Shown here: positions 19,975-33,200 of the stretch, piece after piece
Numbering within the stretch: position 1 is the first letter of the stretch
Layout of the letters: every line of letters begins with the position of its first letter
DNA from: Prillingera fragicola
Taxonomy: Eukaryota > Basidiomycota > Tremellomycetes > Trichosporonales > Trichosporonaceae
Direction: 5' to 3'
DNA length: 64,000 nucleotides
Assembly: GCA_002335605.1 (NCBI GenBank)
Contig: BEDY01000001.1
Span: forward strand, 1,488,001 to 1,552,000
Notes under the pieces: generated by a model
The model's input: only the letters and a program-made list of their open reading frames with translations
What the model was told of the DNA's origin: nothing
The model's database searches: none
Position numbers and translations under genes: made by a program

Positions 19975-20760
19975 ATGTCCTTTTCTCGCCCACTCAAACG
20001 ACAGCGCGACGCCAAAGATAGCCACACAGGCTCGACCACTCCTATCCTCAACGTTGTCACTCTCACAGCAATGCTCGCCGACCTCACGTCCGAACAGAAA
20101 CAGGCTGTGCTTATTGACGCCGCACTTGCCCATTCCGACGTATCCCAGACAATCTCTGATCTTTCGGGTGCCCAGCGTGACCTCGATGCCGAGCGCGCCG
20201 AAGACTTTGACAGCTTCAGCAAGAGCGCGTGAAGGGCTCTCAACATCGACCACAAGCGCAAGAGTGGCTCGCACCAGTATGAGGTTGCGTTCGACGTGGC
20301 GCACGACATTGAGAACATGCTTGAACGTATGGTCAACAAGGCGCCAGCCCACACCAATTATGGCACCAGACTTAGCGCAGTGGAGACCATGCGCAAGATC
20401 TTCAAAAGTATTTGCTTGAGCGACGGTGAAGTTGCCAGGCAAGTCCGGAACCAATGTAGGGGCTGGGGCGACATGATGGTTCAAGTCTTGAAGCGGTTCA
20501 AGAACAATGAATTGGACAGTCTGGTGACGGAGGACTGGACGGATAAGCTGCAGGAGCTGATCCCGCTTGCGAAACGCTACTGCCTGTTCGAGGAGTTGAA
20601 CGAAGGGTTGATGGTCGTTCTAGAGCGGGTGGGCTGCGACGAGGACAGTGACTTTGAAAGTCGCGATGAGCACAACGACAGTCTTATCTCTCAAGAGGAC
20701 GAGGAGTACGAGCACGAGGCGGACGAGCACGAGCACGAGGACAACGGCTACCTTCGCTAG
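19975..20760 (+). pseudogene. Conserved fungal protein of unknown function interrupted by an in-frame TGA
   Basis: One frame runs from ATG 19975 (MSFSRPLKRQRD) to TAG 20760 except for a single TGA at 20230-20232. Both sides belong together: FDSFSKSA, stop, RALNIDHKRKSGSHQYEVAF, DVAHDIENMLERMVNKAPAH, NYGTRLSAVETMRKIFKSIC, then an acidic tail (EDEEYEHEADEHEHED). From memory, a widespread fungal family with a nuclear basic N terminus has this layout, including a Trp at the stop position (SKSxWxxLN), so TGG to TGA is the simplest event. The 34-nt segment starting GTGAAG could be removed as an intron but would delete the conserved core. About 261 codons in all. Function of the family unknown to me. 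Confidence 0.55.
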
Positions 20761-21058
20761 CGGGAGGGGGCAACAGCAGCTCTAGGGTTTTACAACGATC
20801 GGTTAGGTGCGTTTGTGGAGTGACGAAGAGATGCTCCACCGGGAGGATCCCGCTGATTCAACCAGATTGTCTCCTCACTCCGAAGTTTGACTCAGTATGT
20901 TCGTCGAACCTTGGCGTGGTCTTAGCCGCCGAGCAATCCGGTTGCGAATATTCATGGGTATATACTTTTGAAGCAATCTACGGAGATTCGAAATGTAGAG
21001 ACATTTCCTTGGTAGAGCAGGCAGGCTCATCCCCCGTTTCCTCAGCCCTCGACTGAAG

Positions 21059-23137
21059 CTACTCAGGGCGGAGCTTGGCGAGAAGAATACAGTGCTGTCC
21101 ACCAGCACTGGCAGCAACCGCGTCGTAAGGGCGAAGCTGCTTGGAGCGAACGAGAGAGGGGGTCTCGGCCGTCTCCAGCGAGCCGAGACCAAGCTGAGCC
21201 TGGTTTCCCAAACCCCAAGTGTAGACGTGGCCCGACTTTGAAACGGCAATGTTGTGGCGAGTGCCTGCGGCAATGGTAGAGATGGGGTTGATGGTAGGGC
21301 CTTCCGAGTATGGGCCAAGCTCAGGCACAACCTCGTACTTCTCCGGGATGGGAGGGAACATGATCTAACCTGTCAGCACACATCACGATCGTAGCAAATA
21401 ATTACTCACACGAACAGGCTCCGGAACGTACTCGCCCGTGGGGACACGGAGTGCGGCCTGGGCCATGGCGATGTCGGTCTCGGCCGCAGCTATGTCCTCC
21501 TCCTCCGCAGTGGAGCTAAGCTTGAGCTTCTCAAGGGCAGCCTCGGTGTCTTTGACCTTCTGCTCGCGCTCAGCCTGAATCTCAGCGCGGCGCTCCTTGA
21601 GACCAGCCTGGGCAGGATGGTCCTCGGAAAGACCGAGCTCGTTGGCATCGCAGCGACCACAGCCCCAGACCTCGCCGTTCTCCATGAGGAACAGACTGTG
21701 GTGCTCGCCGCCAGAAATTTGCTGCACCTTGACGCCGTTGTGGTTCTCCGGCAACAAGCCCTCTACGACTGTGGGCCGAATGATCATCTCCTCGTCGGCA
21801 TCGCGGCCCTCAACACCTGTCTGGTGGAAAGTGTTCAGACCCCAGGCGTAAACCTTACCATCCTTGTCCACAGCAAAGGAGTGGTAGATACCAGCAGCAA
21901 TCTGAACAATGTTGCGGAGCGCAAGGCGCTCTGGCTCGAGGCCGTTGAGGCGGCGGCGCTCCATCACGCGACGACCGAGCTGGTTCTGCTGGCCGTTTCC
22001 CCAAACGTACACGTGGCCCTCCGAAGTGAGAGCAAGAACGTGGTCGGCACCGCACGCAATGTCGACAACCTCGAGGTTGGCAAATGTAGGGAGCTCCATG
22101 GGGATGAACTGGTAGGCAGAGTGGCCAGGGACGCCGTCAAAGCCAAGGATACCATCGTTAGACTATTGTCAGCGACGCTCTTGCCAAGTTGCACTCACGC
22201 GGAAGCTACCCCAAGCACGCAGCTCTCCCTTGTCTGAGAGCGCCAAGCTCACACTGTCGCCTGCTGCAATCTTGACAGCGCGGAAGCCATCCTTCTGAAG
22301 AGCGTCGACAACGAAGGGCCAGGTCTCGAAGTCCTCGGCGGGGAGAGTGGCTCCCGGCTCGGCAGGATTGGGAACGTTGGCGGTGTTGCGACCAAGAGCG
22401 GCGTTGTCATTGATACCCCACGAGCGTACCTGGCCGAGCTCGTCAATCGCGAGGGTGTGCATACCCCCCGCGGCAACTGTTTCAACGCCGCCCTTGGGCT
22501 TGCCAAGGTTCCCCTCTGCAATTTGCTCTTCAAACCTGAAAACATTAGCTTAGATGTCGAAAGACGTGCACTTGTTTACAAACCATTTGTGCAGCTGAGG
22601 GCGGGGCTTCTCGTCAAGGTCATCTGGGCCAGTGCCGAACTGACCCATGTCGCCTGTTCCCCAAACAAAGACCGACAAACCGGCAGGGGCTAATAAGACA
22701 GTCAGATCATGTTTGGGCATTCTCCCCAGCATGGGGCTTACCAGGAATCTTTGCAATCGAGTTCACATTGCCAGTGCGGCGGCGCTTGACAATCTCCTTC
22801 TTGGGCTCATCTGTCACTCGGCGCTTTGTGCCAGCGGCGCCGGCTGGCTTGACGACCTTGTCGGCCGACTTGGAGGCAGGCTTTGCTGCCTCCTTGGCTG
22901 CGGAATTCGCAGCTGCCTTGGATGTGGGCTTGGGGGCAGCGGCCTTGGGCGCGGCCTTTTCGGTCTTGGGAGCAGATTTGGAGGTTGGAGCCTTGGCCTT
23001 CGATGCAGGCTTTGAGGCCGCCTTAGAGGCGGGCTTGGAGGCAGGCTTGGCCGAGGCAGTGCGCGATGAGGCTAAAATCGTGTCAGCAATAGGGCTAGGG
23101 CTCAAAGTGTTTCTGGCGACTCACAGCGAGGGGGCAT
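21059..23137 (-). CDS. RCC1: RCC1-type Ran guanine-nucleotide exchange factor (Prp20/Pim1)
   Basis: Chromatin-bound exchange factor that loads GTP on Ran. Six exons (23137-23125, 23071-22742, 22689-22584, 22535-22199, 22162-21410, 21364-21059) join in frame to 614 residues. The first coding exon is 13 nt. Residues ~5-90 form a basic Lys/Ala/Pro/Ser repeat (KPASK units), probably binding DNA or nucleosomes, followed by KRRRTG. The seven-bladed propeller is recognised by repeats such as VFVWGTGDMGQFGTG, VRSWGINDNAALGR, VYVWGNGQQNQLGRR, VYAWGLNTFHQTG, VWGCGRCDANELG and VYTWGLGNQAQLGLG. Before the last blade there is a charged insertion of about 65 residues (LKERRAEIQAEREQKVKDTE...) that looks like a coiled coil and is not part of the fold. 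Confidence 0.95.
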
Positions 23138-23571
23138 GATCAAGGAAGTTGAGGGAAGAACAAGACGGCTGGTCAATCAGCCAATGTCAATGTCGTGCCG
23201 AAACCTGGCACGCAACAACTTACATAGTGTCGGAATAGGTACGGAGGAGATGTCTGGCTTGAGGAAGATACCCCAAGATGAATGCGATGGCAAGGGGAGA
23301 GGTAGATGCACAGCAGAGTGTTTACGCTGATGATTGCGGCGCGGTTGGTCTCGAAATCAGGACTGGGTGCAGAATTCAGAACCAAATGACATACACGGCA
23401 GCTAGGCGCGCGCACCTCCCGACGTCAGCCCACGTGGCACGTTTAGGCATGTGCTGAATCCAGTAGGCGTCCCTGTCCCAGGAAGCCGCTGTCGTGCGTC
23501 ACAGTAGTGATGGTGACGGCGATGCTGTTCATCAACAGCTGCATCCACCTCTCGGCTCGGTACTCAACAGC
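23138..23571. promoter_or_regulatory. Divergent promoter region RCC1 / VMA5
   Basis: 434 bp between two start codons on opposite strands. No clear TATA box. Contains CACGTGG (about 23432-23438), a G-box-like E-box, in the VMA5-proximal half. Confidence 0.35.
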
Positions 23572-25299
23572 ATGCCGTCCGATCTATCGTTCTGGCTCGT
23601 CTCGGTCCCCCTCCATGACGGGGACCCATCAGAAATTCTTCAAGATGTTCGCAAGACGGTAGGCGCTGTCCCCGTCGGTGGCTGGGAGATACCGGAGCTC
23701 AAGGTACGTACCATCGCGACCATACGCGCCGTCGCGGAAAGACGCATTGCCATAGTGCTTGTCCTAACATGCTGACTGAACATGTAGGCTGGGACTCTGT
23801 CTTCGCTCCTCCAGCTTTCCGACTCCCTGCCCAAGACCGACGGTGCATTCACAGCCACTGTCGGCAAGGTGCTTGACACGCTTCGATCGCTCGTCAACGA
23901 CGATAAGGCTCGCCTGGCTCAGCACGCGCGCGTGAACGATCGCCCTGCGGAGGAGTATCTGCTTCCTGATGTTCATGGCAATGGAGCCTGGCGGTGGGAC
24001 AAGGGACGCTGGGGCTCTGGTGGCAAGGTCGGCGAGGTCGTGGAGGCGCTCAACCAAGTATGTGTCCTGTCCCCCGTGCACCATTGGCAACGCCATCCAA
24101 GGCTCGCAGAATCATAACCTAATTTCTGCTTGAAGGAGGGAGCTGGAGGCTGACAATCTACAGGACATGAATGCCATCGAGTCTTCTCAGAAGCAGAAGA
24201 CCCAAGCCTATAACCTTGCCAAGGGCGCCCTCACCAACTTGCAGCGGAAGAAACAGTACGTTGTGTGGACTAGATCATTACTGAGAACATAGGGGCAATC
24301 TCTCGCAGCGTTCCCTGGTCGATGTTGTCAAGAAGGAGCATCTTGTCGAAGACTCCGAATACCTGGAAACCCTCCTTGTTGCCGTCCCCAAGTATGTTCT
24401 GAAGAGCTGCGTTGGAAGTGGCTGACCGTGCTCAGGAACCTTATCAAGGAGTGGAAGGACAAGTATGAGAGTCTTGCCAGCATGGTGGTCCCCCGCAGCT
24501 CCGAGTATGTCTAAACACTGAAGCAATGATTACCATCGGGATTATCGCTGACCCACTTTTCCTCATCTTAATTGTGTCGTATTATTTTTACGTCTCTGGT
24601 CTCACTTCCGTCGTGCAGGCAAGTCGCTGAGGATGAAGAATTCGCCCTCATGACTGTCACTCTGTTCCGCAAGTACAAGGACGACTTCGTCCACAAGGCC
24701 CGCGAGAACAAGTGAGCTGTTTCCTATGAGCGGCATGCTAATCTCAGGTTCATCGTTCGTGACTTCAAGTGGGACGAGCAGGCACTGGAGAACCAGAAGA
24801 AGGAGATTGCTCAGCTGGAGAAGGAGGAGAAGGAGCTCTGGGTACGTACCGAGCATGCGAGCATCCAGCCCAAACTAACGACGCAGACCGAGCTCCTCCG
24901 TCTGTCCAGGATAAACTTTTCAGAGGCCTACCAGCTTCTTGCTCACCTCAAGACCGTGCGCCTGTTTGTGGAGAGTGTTCTGCGCTATGGATTGCCCGCA
25001 GACTATGCTGGTGTCATTGTCAAGGTGAGTGGTGGACATGCGCACCAGTTGCCTCTATTATAAGACATTCAGCTAACATGTGATCTCCTTGTCTGTCCTG
25101 TAATTTACAGCCCGACACCAAGAACGCCGTCAAGACCCTCAAGTCGCTCTCAGCACGTTTCACCTATCTCGCCAGCAAGAAGGAGAAGAAACAGGGCAAG
25201 GAAGCTGCGGGAGAGGACTTGGTTGGCGAGTGGGCCAATGTGATGGAACAGGAGTACTACGACTTTGTGCTGTTTGAGATACCTAAGGTGGAGTTTTAG
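23572..25299 (+). CDS. VMA5: V-type proton ATPase subunit C
   Basis: Peripheral stalk/collar subunit linking V1 and Vo of the vacuolar ATPase. About nine exons; clear ones are 23572-23703, 23788-24057, 24164-24255 and a fourth starting at 24293. Family landmarks in order: FWLVSVPL at the N terminus, LLPDVHGNGAWRWDKGRWGS-like central region, GNLSQRSLVDVV formed across the third splice (yeast has TGNLSVRSL), NLIKEWKDKYESL, VVPRSS, FRKYKDDF, FIVRDFKWDE, then INFSEAYQLLAHLKTVRLFV, ESVLRYGLPADY and a C-terminal YYDFVLFEIP. Length near 390 residues, as usual. Short spacing (260 bp) to the next gene on the same strand. Confidence 0.94.
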
Positions 25300-25559
25300 A
25301 AGCTTTGATGCATGTTGTGGCGTTGTGACATGTTGGCATGCAAGTCAAGCGGTCAACGGATTGAGTGAAGAGATGGGTGGGCTGGAAGGACACGGCTCAG
25401 CTCGAATGCCGTGAGTTGCCGGCCTGCGCCGGGCCAGCATTCTGCCGGACCGCCGGACCGATGTTGAGCTCCTTCTCGTCTCGTCCATTTAGTTCAACGC
25501 TGCCCATATCCTCATCCCGCACAGTTCCTCGCATCCCCTCATTCATTACATTCGTCACA

Positions 25560-26824
25560 ATGCCCGACTTTCACTCTCTCGTCACGGAGCAGCCGCAGCA
25601 GGTCATGGACCTGAACCTGCCCCCCAATACCTCGACTGTCCTTATGAAGAAGCGTGTCATCAACGTGCAGGCTATGCCAATGCCTATCCTCCAGCCTGAC
25701 GGTGTTCTTGTCAAGGTCATGGCTACAGGTATTTGCGGCTCGGACTTGCACAACTATGTCGCAGGTGGTGTTGGCGGCCGCCCTGTCACCCAACCTTTGG
25801 TAATGGGTCACGAGAGCTCTGGAGAAGTCATTGCAGTCGGAGACCTTGTCACGACCCACAAGGTCGGAGATCGTGTTGCAGGTGAGCCTCAGGAAAGACT
25901 CAGAGCTAAATCGTCCTAGTCGAGCCCGGACTTCCCTGCCGCCGCTGCACCAACTGCAAGACCGGCCGTATGAACATTTGCTTGAACTCGCGCTACTGCG
26001 GTGCTCCTGGTGGTGTCGGGTCGCTTTCCAAGTTCTTTGCTCTTCCTTCAGACATGGCTCCTCACATTCCCGACAACATTAGCTGGGAGGAGGCTGGCAG
26101 CATTCAGCCTCTCGCTATTGGTGTCCAGATTGGCAAACGTGCCGATCTGCGCGCTCACCAGACTGTCGCCATCATGGGTTGTGGCCCCATTGGCCTAATC
26201 ACCGCCGCCGTTGCCCATGCGTACTCGGCTAGTCTTATCATTGGCTTTGACATCAACCCCAAGCGCGTCGAGTTTGCCAAGAAGTACATGTCACCCCTCA
26301 CCGGCAAGCCCATTTTCGACCACGTTATTCTTGTTGACGACATCCCCGGACCTGTCGCCAACGGAGCCAACGGCCACGCACATGATGCCGAGGAAGTGCA
26401 TGTTGGTGACGTTAAGTTCGACAATGCCAAGGCCGAGGTTGAGCAGATTCTCGCTGAGGTCGGCCTCTCTGGCTCTGACGGCGTGGACCGTGTCATCGAG
26501 GCAAGTGGCACAGAGGATGCCGGCCTCCGTGGTCTCGCTATTGTCAAGCAGGGAGGTGTCTACCTCGCCGTTGGCCTCGGCCACCACCAGACCATGACCT
26601 TCCCCACACTCGCTGTTACCAACAAGGAGATTGATGTTCGTGGCATCACCCGCTACACTGCCGAGTGCTTCCCCAGCGCCATCGACATGCTCAAGCGCGG
26701 CGTCGTCAACCTCAAGCCCCTCATTACCAAGGTCCTGCCCTTGAGCGAGAGCACTGCTGCATTCGAGGCAGTTGCGAGCGGTGAAGAGATCAAGGTCATC
26801 ATCCTCAACCAGGAGGCGCCTTAG
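25560..26824 (+). CDS. Zinc-dependent polyol dehydrogenase (xylitol/sorbitol dehydrogenase-like, MDR superfamily)
   Basis: Predicted to oxidise a sugar alcohol (xylitol, arabinitol or sorbitol) with NAD in the pentose catabolic route. Exons 25560-25881 and 25920-26824 give 408 residues. Catalytic zinc ligands: C in GICGSDLHNY and the GHE of VMGHESSGEV. The structural zinc quartet C-X2-C-X2-C-X7-C is in CRRCTNCKTGRMNIC. The nucleotide motif is MGCGPIGL, followed by FDINPKRVEFA, where the Asp suggests NAD rather than NADP. A Gly/His/Asn-rich loop (ANGANGHAHDAEEVH) interrupts the Rossmann domain and is unusual. An in-frame ATG at 25461 gives a 33-residue Ser/Arg/Pro extension resembling a mitochondrial presequence. 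The exact substrate is not decidable. Confidence 0.88.
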
Positions 26825-27518
26825 AGATGGGAGAGAGAGCAACGTTACACGTAGAATTTGAGCATGTTGTACGTTAGCAGAACATGCAACACGGTCGTTG
26901 AGCACTTGAGTGAGCGAGGCTCAATTTTCTATTCACAAGTTGACGCGGTGTACGTCGTCCTTGAGCGCAGCTCTGACGCTTGTTGTGACTCACTTACCCG
27001 TACTTTTGGGCTCGTTTCATAATCTTTGTGGACCCCGCCCATGATGTGAGGGTAGTCTCCTCAGCCATCATGCATCCTGCCGGGCCATCACCTCAGCCAT
27101 CGTCTGTGCCGCGCGCCAATTGTCGCGGATAGCGGAGGTTTCCCCGCGATCCGGGCGCGGGCTCCCCTCGGCCCCTCCATTACCGGCCCTAGATCCTGAA
27201 GCGACCTTCTGCCGCGGTTTTCTGTTCGATTGCGGCCGCCTGGAAGGGTGGGAGAGCACCAGGGTAGGGAGGATCCACTGTTATGTCATGCCAGAGTATT
27301 TGATCCCGTTCATAATGCCAGCGCGACAACATCTCACCTTCATTCTCCATCCGCAGCCTACTAACACTTCTCGCTCAAGCAACTCTACACGCGTTTTGGG
27401 CCTCTACAGTAAAAGGAACCGGCAGTCGTCGCGTCTACTGTACAAAACTCGTTGCTCAACCGCTTTCCCATTTCGCTCATCAAGCCAACGACCTAGCTCG
27501 ACACCATATTGTCCAGCC
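26825..27518. other. Intergenic region upstream of SURF4 gene
   Basis: 694 bp between two + genes. Contains the dehydrogenase 3' end and the SURF4 promoter; the last 200 bp are CT/CA-rich leader. No TATA box, RNA gene or coding exon recognised. Confidence 0.4.
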
Positions 27519-28826
<1,308 letters not shown>

Positions 28827-28978
28827 GATCCCACGCCCCACATGCCTAACGGCACATCATGGCATCATATCATGCCGCAGAATGCATTTCCCACCCATGC
28901 AAGCCATTAATTAGCCAAGAGCACGTTGCGCGCTAGCAGTATACACCGATTTGTACAACAAAGCCATCTACATTAATT

Positions 28979-29890
28979 CTACTCCACGTCCATAGCGTCG
29001 CCCATTTCCAGGGCGGCTGCAGCCCAGTCCTCGTCGTAGTCGTCATAGCTGTCAGACATGGCGACGTCGGGTGCTCGCGCCGCTGCAGAGCGCGCCATCT
29101 CTATCTCCACCTGCTCGGCTATAGCTGCTTCTTCTGCCTCGAGCTCGGCCTCCTCCGCTGCGGCGGCTTCGTCTCCCCATCGCTCCTCCTCACTCTGCTC
29201 CCATCCCGGGCCGTCCAGCCGCATCAACAAAGCGCGCTCCTCTCGAGCAACGTGGTCCAGCTCGTCCTCCCAAAAGTCGGGCAGGTTGGGGTCCGAGCCA
29301 CCGGTTTCAACTTCAAGGCGAACGAGCGCCGCATGCTGCTCGCGCCGCCGTTGCAAGACCATCAGCCGACGAAACATCTGCCTTGTCAGCTTTTGATTCT
29401 AAGCGCTCAATCCCACCTCTTCATCGTCCTCTTGAGCCTGCCGTTCGGCCTCGTCATCGTCCAGATCAAGTTCAGCATCTGTGCCTCGGCGACGAGCATA
29501 GTCGCCTTCTCGGACACGTTTCCGCCTCTCTCGTTCGGCCATCCGCCGGGCAAGGCGCTCACGCCACATGGCACCCTGAGTGGGTGTTGTTCCTTCGCTG
29601 AAGAGGTCGGCTGCTCGGGACGGCGAGGGCACGGCCGCAGCTGCTGGTCCCCTCGAGCGCCGTGAGTTGGGCACTAGAGGCCGCGTATACCGTGAGGACA
29701 AGGGACGTGGGGTGGTAGACCGAGATCCCGATGCAGCAGGCTGTGCCGAGGATGCAGAGGCGCAGAATAGATTTGGCGTGGGTGAAAATGTGAGCGGGAG
29801 AGTCACTGGCTGCCCGGGTGTTGGGGAGGACAGAGGCGCGGATGGCGATGACGAACGGTGAGGGTTGAGAGGTGATGAAGAGTGCGGCAT
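28979..29890 (-). CDS. Hypothetical protein, charged and disordered
   Basis: Two exons, 29890-29417 and 29377-28979, separated by a 39-nt intron (GTGGGA...GGCAG), give 290 residues. I do not recognise it. Residues 1-100 are Ser/Pro-rich; then a strongly basic helix (MWRERLARRMAERERRKRVR), an acidic patch (ELDLDDDEAERQAQEDDEE), a second helix (RRLMVLQRRREQHAALVRLE), the phrase DPNLPDFWEDELDHVAREER, and an Ala/Glu-rich acidic C terminus (YDDYDEDW). The pattern suggests a nuclear protein, but that is only inference. It converges tail-to-tail with the SURF4 gene (152 bp between stops) and shares its promoter region with PDS5. Confidence 0.65.
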
Positions 29891-30296
29891 CGTCGCGTGC
29901 TGCGGCGTGCAGAAAGATGAGATCATACCGCGACGCCGGGCTATCCGGGACAAGGAGGTATCACGGCAGACAATGGAACGGGCCCAAGGTGGATTTGGGA
30001 GCCCAGTAGTGGTTGTGAATGACACTGAGGCAAATGTTGTGTTTGGGACGCGTTCCACCACCACAAACATTACAGTCTGTGTGTCCGAATTACAAACCGA
30101 TCGTATTAAGCGGGAGTATATTTATAATGAATGGGTGGCAAGACGCGTCTATGGAACGCGTCGAAATGAAATCAACAGTCCAGTCAACTGCTGGTTCGCT
30201 CACCTCCTCATCCATCCTTCTTTCCTCCGCCTGTCGCTTTCCGTTACTCATCCACCGCCTCTACATTGCCTGCTCAGTGTCTGTACTGCAGCAATC
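29891..30296. promoter_or_regulatory. Divergent promoter with TATA-like element, upstream of PDS5
   Basis: 406 bp between opposite start codons. TATATTTATAATG at 30117-30129 is the only AT-rich block and lies about 170 bp before the PDS5 ATG and 230 bp before the hypothetical gene's ATG. The remaining 160 bp before PDS5 are CT-rich leader. Confidence 0.4.
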
Positions 30297-33200
30297 ATGC
30301 CCAAGCATGCCGCCGCCCGGCAAAAGCTTGACTTTGGGGAAAAACTCATCCAGTCTGGCAAGGGCGCGGGGACGGACGCTCTCCTCAAGCGACTCAAGGT
30401 TGGTGTGACCGTAATTTCGACTATTTGGACACGCATGACTCACACCACACGCAGACTCTTCACCTGAAGCTAGCTGCGCTCGATCAGGATGCCACGGACG
30501 TCAAAAGTCTTAACGCAGTTCAGAAACAGCTTATTGACACAGTCATCTTGCACCACAAAGAGTCAGTATCCCGCCCGGCAGCATCACTTCTGTCAGAGAA
30601 TCGGATGTGATGGGCCTGCAATGGAGCTCCCTAAACGGAGCGTTAGCTGACACGTTGCAGCCGCGGTGTGAAGGCTTACGCTGCCTGCTGCCTTGCCGAT
30701 CTCCTTCGCCTTTACGCCCCCGATGCACCATACAGCGCGGACGAGTTGCGCGATATCTTCCAGTTCTTTGTTGCGCAGGTCACAGACAATCTCAAGCAAA
30801 TCCGATCTGATGCCCGACCTCTCGCACCGGGCAAGAAGTCTGCGGCTGCTGCTAACTCAGCAAGCGATAGCAGCCAGACCACTCTCACAGCGTCGCGCAT
30901 CACCGATGTTCCCTATTATACCGAGTACTGCTACCTCCTCGAGAGTCTGGCCACCATCAAGAGCGTCGTTTTGATTTGTGACTTGCCAGGCGCAGATGAT
31001 CTGATCACGACATACTTTGACAGCTTCGTTGAGCTCGTTCGGTGGGTTATTGCATTCCCGGAGCCCTGCTGACGTCCCAAGGCCCGACATGAACAAGAAC
31101 CTTATCCGCAACCTTGTTAGCATTCTTGTCGAAGTGCTGCACGAGTCCCAGTCAGTACCATCTGGAGTCATGGACTGCATTCTGGGTCAATTCGAGCTCT
31201 ACTCGACAGTGAGTTTGGCACCACTCGGAAGGTCCTAACCTGCTCAGAAGCCGGACACAATGTCCTTCCAACTGATCGTTGATGTGTGCAACCGCAGCGT
31301 GTCTAAGTTGCAGCGCCCCACCTTTGCCCACTTCTCAGAGATTCAACTGGAGCACGGCCGCTACCCCTCGGCCGAGGACTACAAGGCCCTTTCTGAATCG
31401 CATGCCCTGCTCTTGTCCATCTTCCGCCATGCTCCGAGCTTGTTGCTCAACGTCATTCCGCTTCTCGAGGAAATCCTCCAGGCAGCTGATGAGATCCCTT
31501 TGCGACAGTTGTCTACGCAGACTCTTGGTGTCATGTTTGGCGAGCGCCCCCTGGTAGGAAATGGTATTGTGGACATTGCCAAAACCAACCCTTCCGCGTG
31601 GCGCGCATGGCTCGGTCGGCGAGTGGACAAGGCTTTGACTGTTCGGCTAGCCTGGGTTAAGGCAACGGGTCCAATTCTGACAAACAACCCCGACGTACGA
31701 AAGGAACTTGAAGGTGGGTCTTCTTTGGGCCCGCTACCATGCTGACAACCAGGCTTACTCGTGGACCGTACTCAGGACACCGATGAGAAGGTGCGGGCTG
31801 CCATTTGCCAGGTCATTGGAGCTCTCGACTATGAGACAGCTCTTCACCACATCAGCCAAACCCTGCTCAAGGCGGTTGGTGGGCGCATGAGTGACAAGAA
31901 GTCACATGTTCGTCACTGTGCTATCAACGCGCTCTCCAAACTGTGGAGTTTAGCATACTCTGAAATGTAAGTGCAGATGACAACCTGCGACTGACTGTGC
32001 TCAGCGAGGCCAATGATTCCGAGGCCATTGCACACTTTGCATGGATTCCCCAAGAAATGCTTCTCTCGTACAGGCGTGACGCTACCCCCGAGCTCAAGAC
32101 TCAGTTTACCGTCGCGTTTAAGCGACTCATTCTTCCTCTGCCCACCGAGCCGGATGACGAGCAGGCGTGGGTGGATCGCCTGCTACACGTCGCCTCTCAC
32201 CTCAACGAGGTTGCGCTCAAGTCACTCGACAAGATGACAGGCCTCGTCGGCTTCTCCAAGGGACAGTCTCCGTATCGTGCGTTCATCGACATCTGTGAAC
32301 TGAACAATGGTGGCGTGATCGAGTCAGACGCCGAGAGTGTCAAGCAGCATCTGGCCTACATCATTGACACGATGGCGCGTATGCTGTTTGGCGATGTCGA
32401 TAAAGCTCGCAACGACCTTGAGGCGTTTGCTGCAGCCAACGAGCCCCGAATGTACAAGCTCTTCAAGGCGCTGGTGGACCCGCAGTCTGATCTGCGCACC
32501 ATTATCAAGTCGAGGAATGAGCTCCTGCGTCGCATCGAACAATCACACTCTGGTCTCTTCGACACCTTCGACATCTTGATTGACATGGCGGGCTGGACTA
32601 TCGTCAACCACTCGAGCATCCCTTGCCTGATCAAGCGTCTGCAGAAACCTGACAAGCACGTTCCGGATCGTTCAGCGACTGTGGCCCACCGTTATCTTTC
32701 GCTCATTGCCAAAGACTGTGTGCCCATGTACCGGAGCCACATTCCAGAGCTCGTCATTATCATCAATGACAAGAAGAACGACCGCCTCATAGAAGCTGGC
32801 ATGCAGGCTCTGGCTGCTCTCGCAAAATGGAATCCCGACGTCGTACCGACCGACAAGAAGATACTGGAGCGCGTCATGGGACTGGCTATTGCAGGCACGC
32901 CGCGCCAGGCCAAGTTTGCCGCCCGATTCATAGCCTCCTGCACCAACAAGAAGTTGGCGGTCAGACTTGTCGAGGAGGTCTGGTCGGCACTCGAGGAGCG
33001 CAACGAGGATTACCTCTTGACACTGCTCAGTGCCTGCTCCGAACTGGCTCTGGCGGCCCCGGCCGCGTTCGAGACGAAGACGGCCGAGATTATCGGCTTT
33101 GTCATGCAGGAAGTCGTCCTGCGGCGATCGCCCTCAGAAGTGAGTATTCCACACTGGAAAAGGTTCTGACCCTCCACAGGAGGAGCTGGAAGAGAAATGG

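Noticed and set aside
29891..30070. Longer N terminus for the hypothetical gene starting at 30070
   Set aside because: The added 60 residues lie in the promoter shared with PDS5 and show no protein character; ATG 29890 is preferred.
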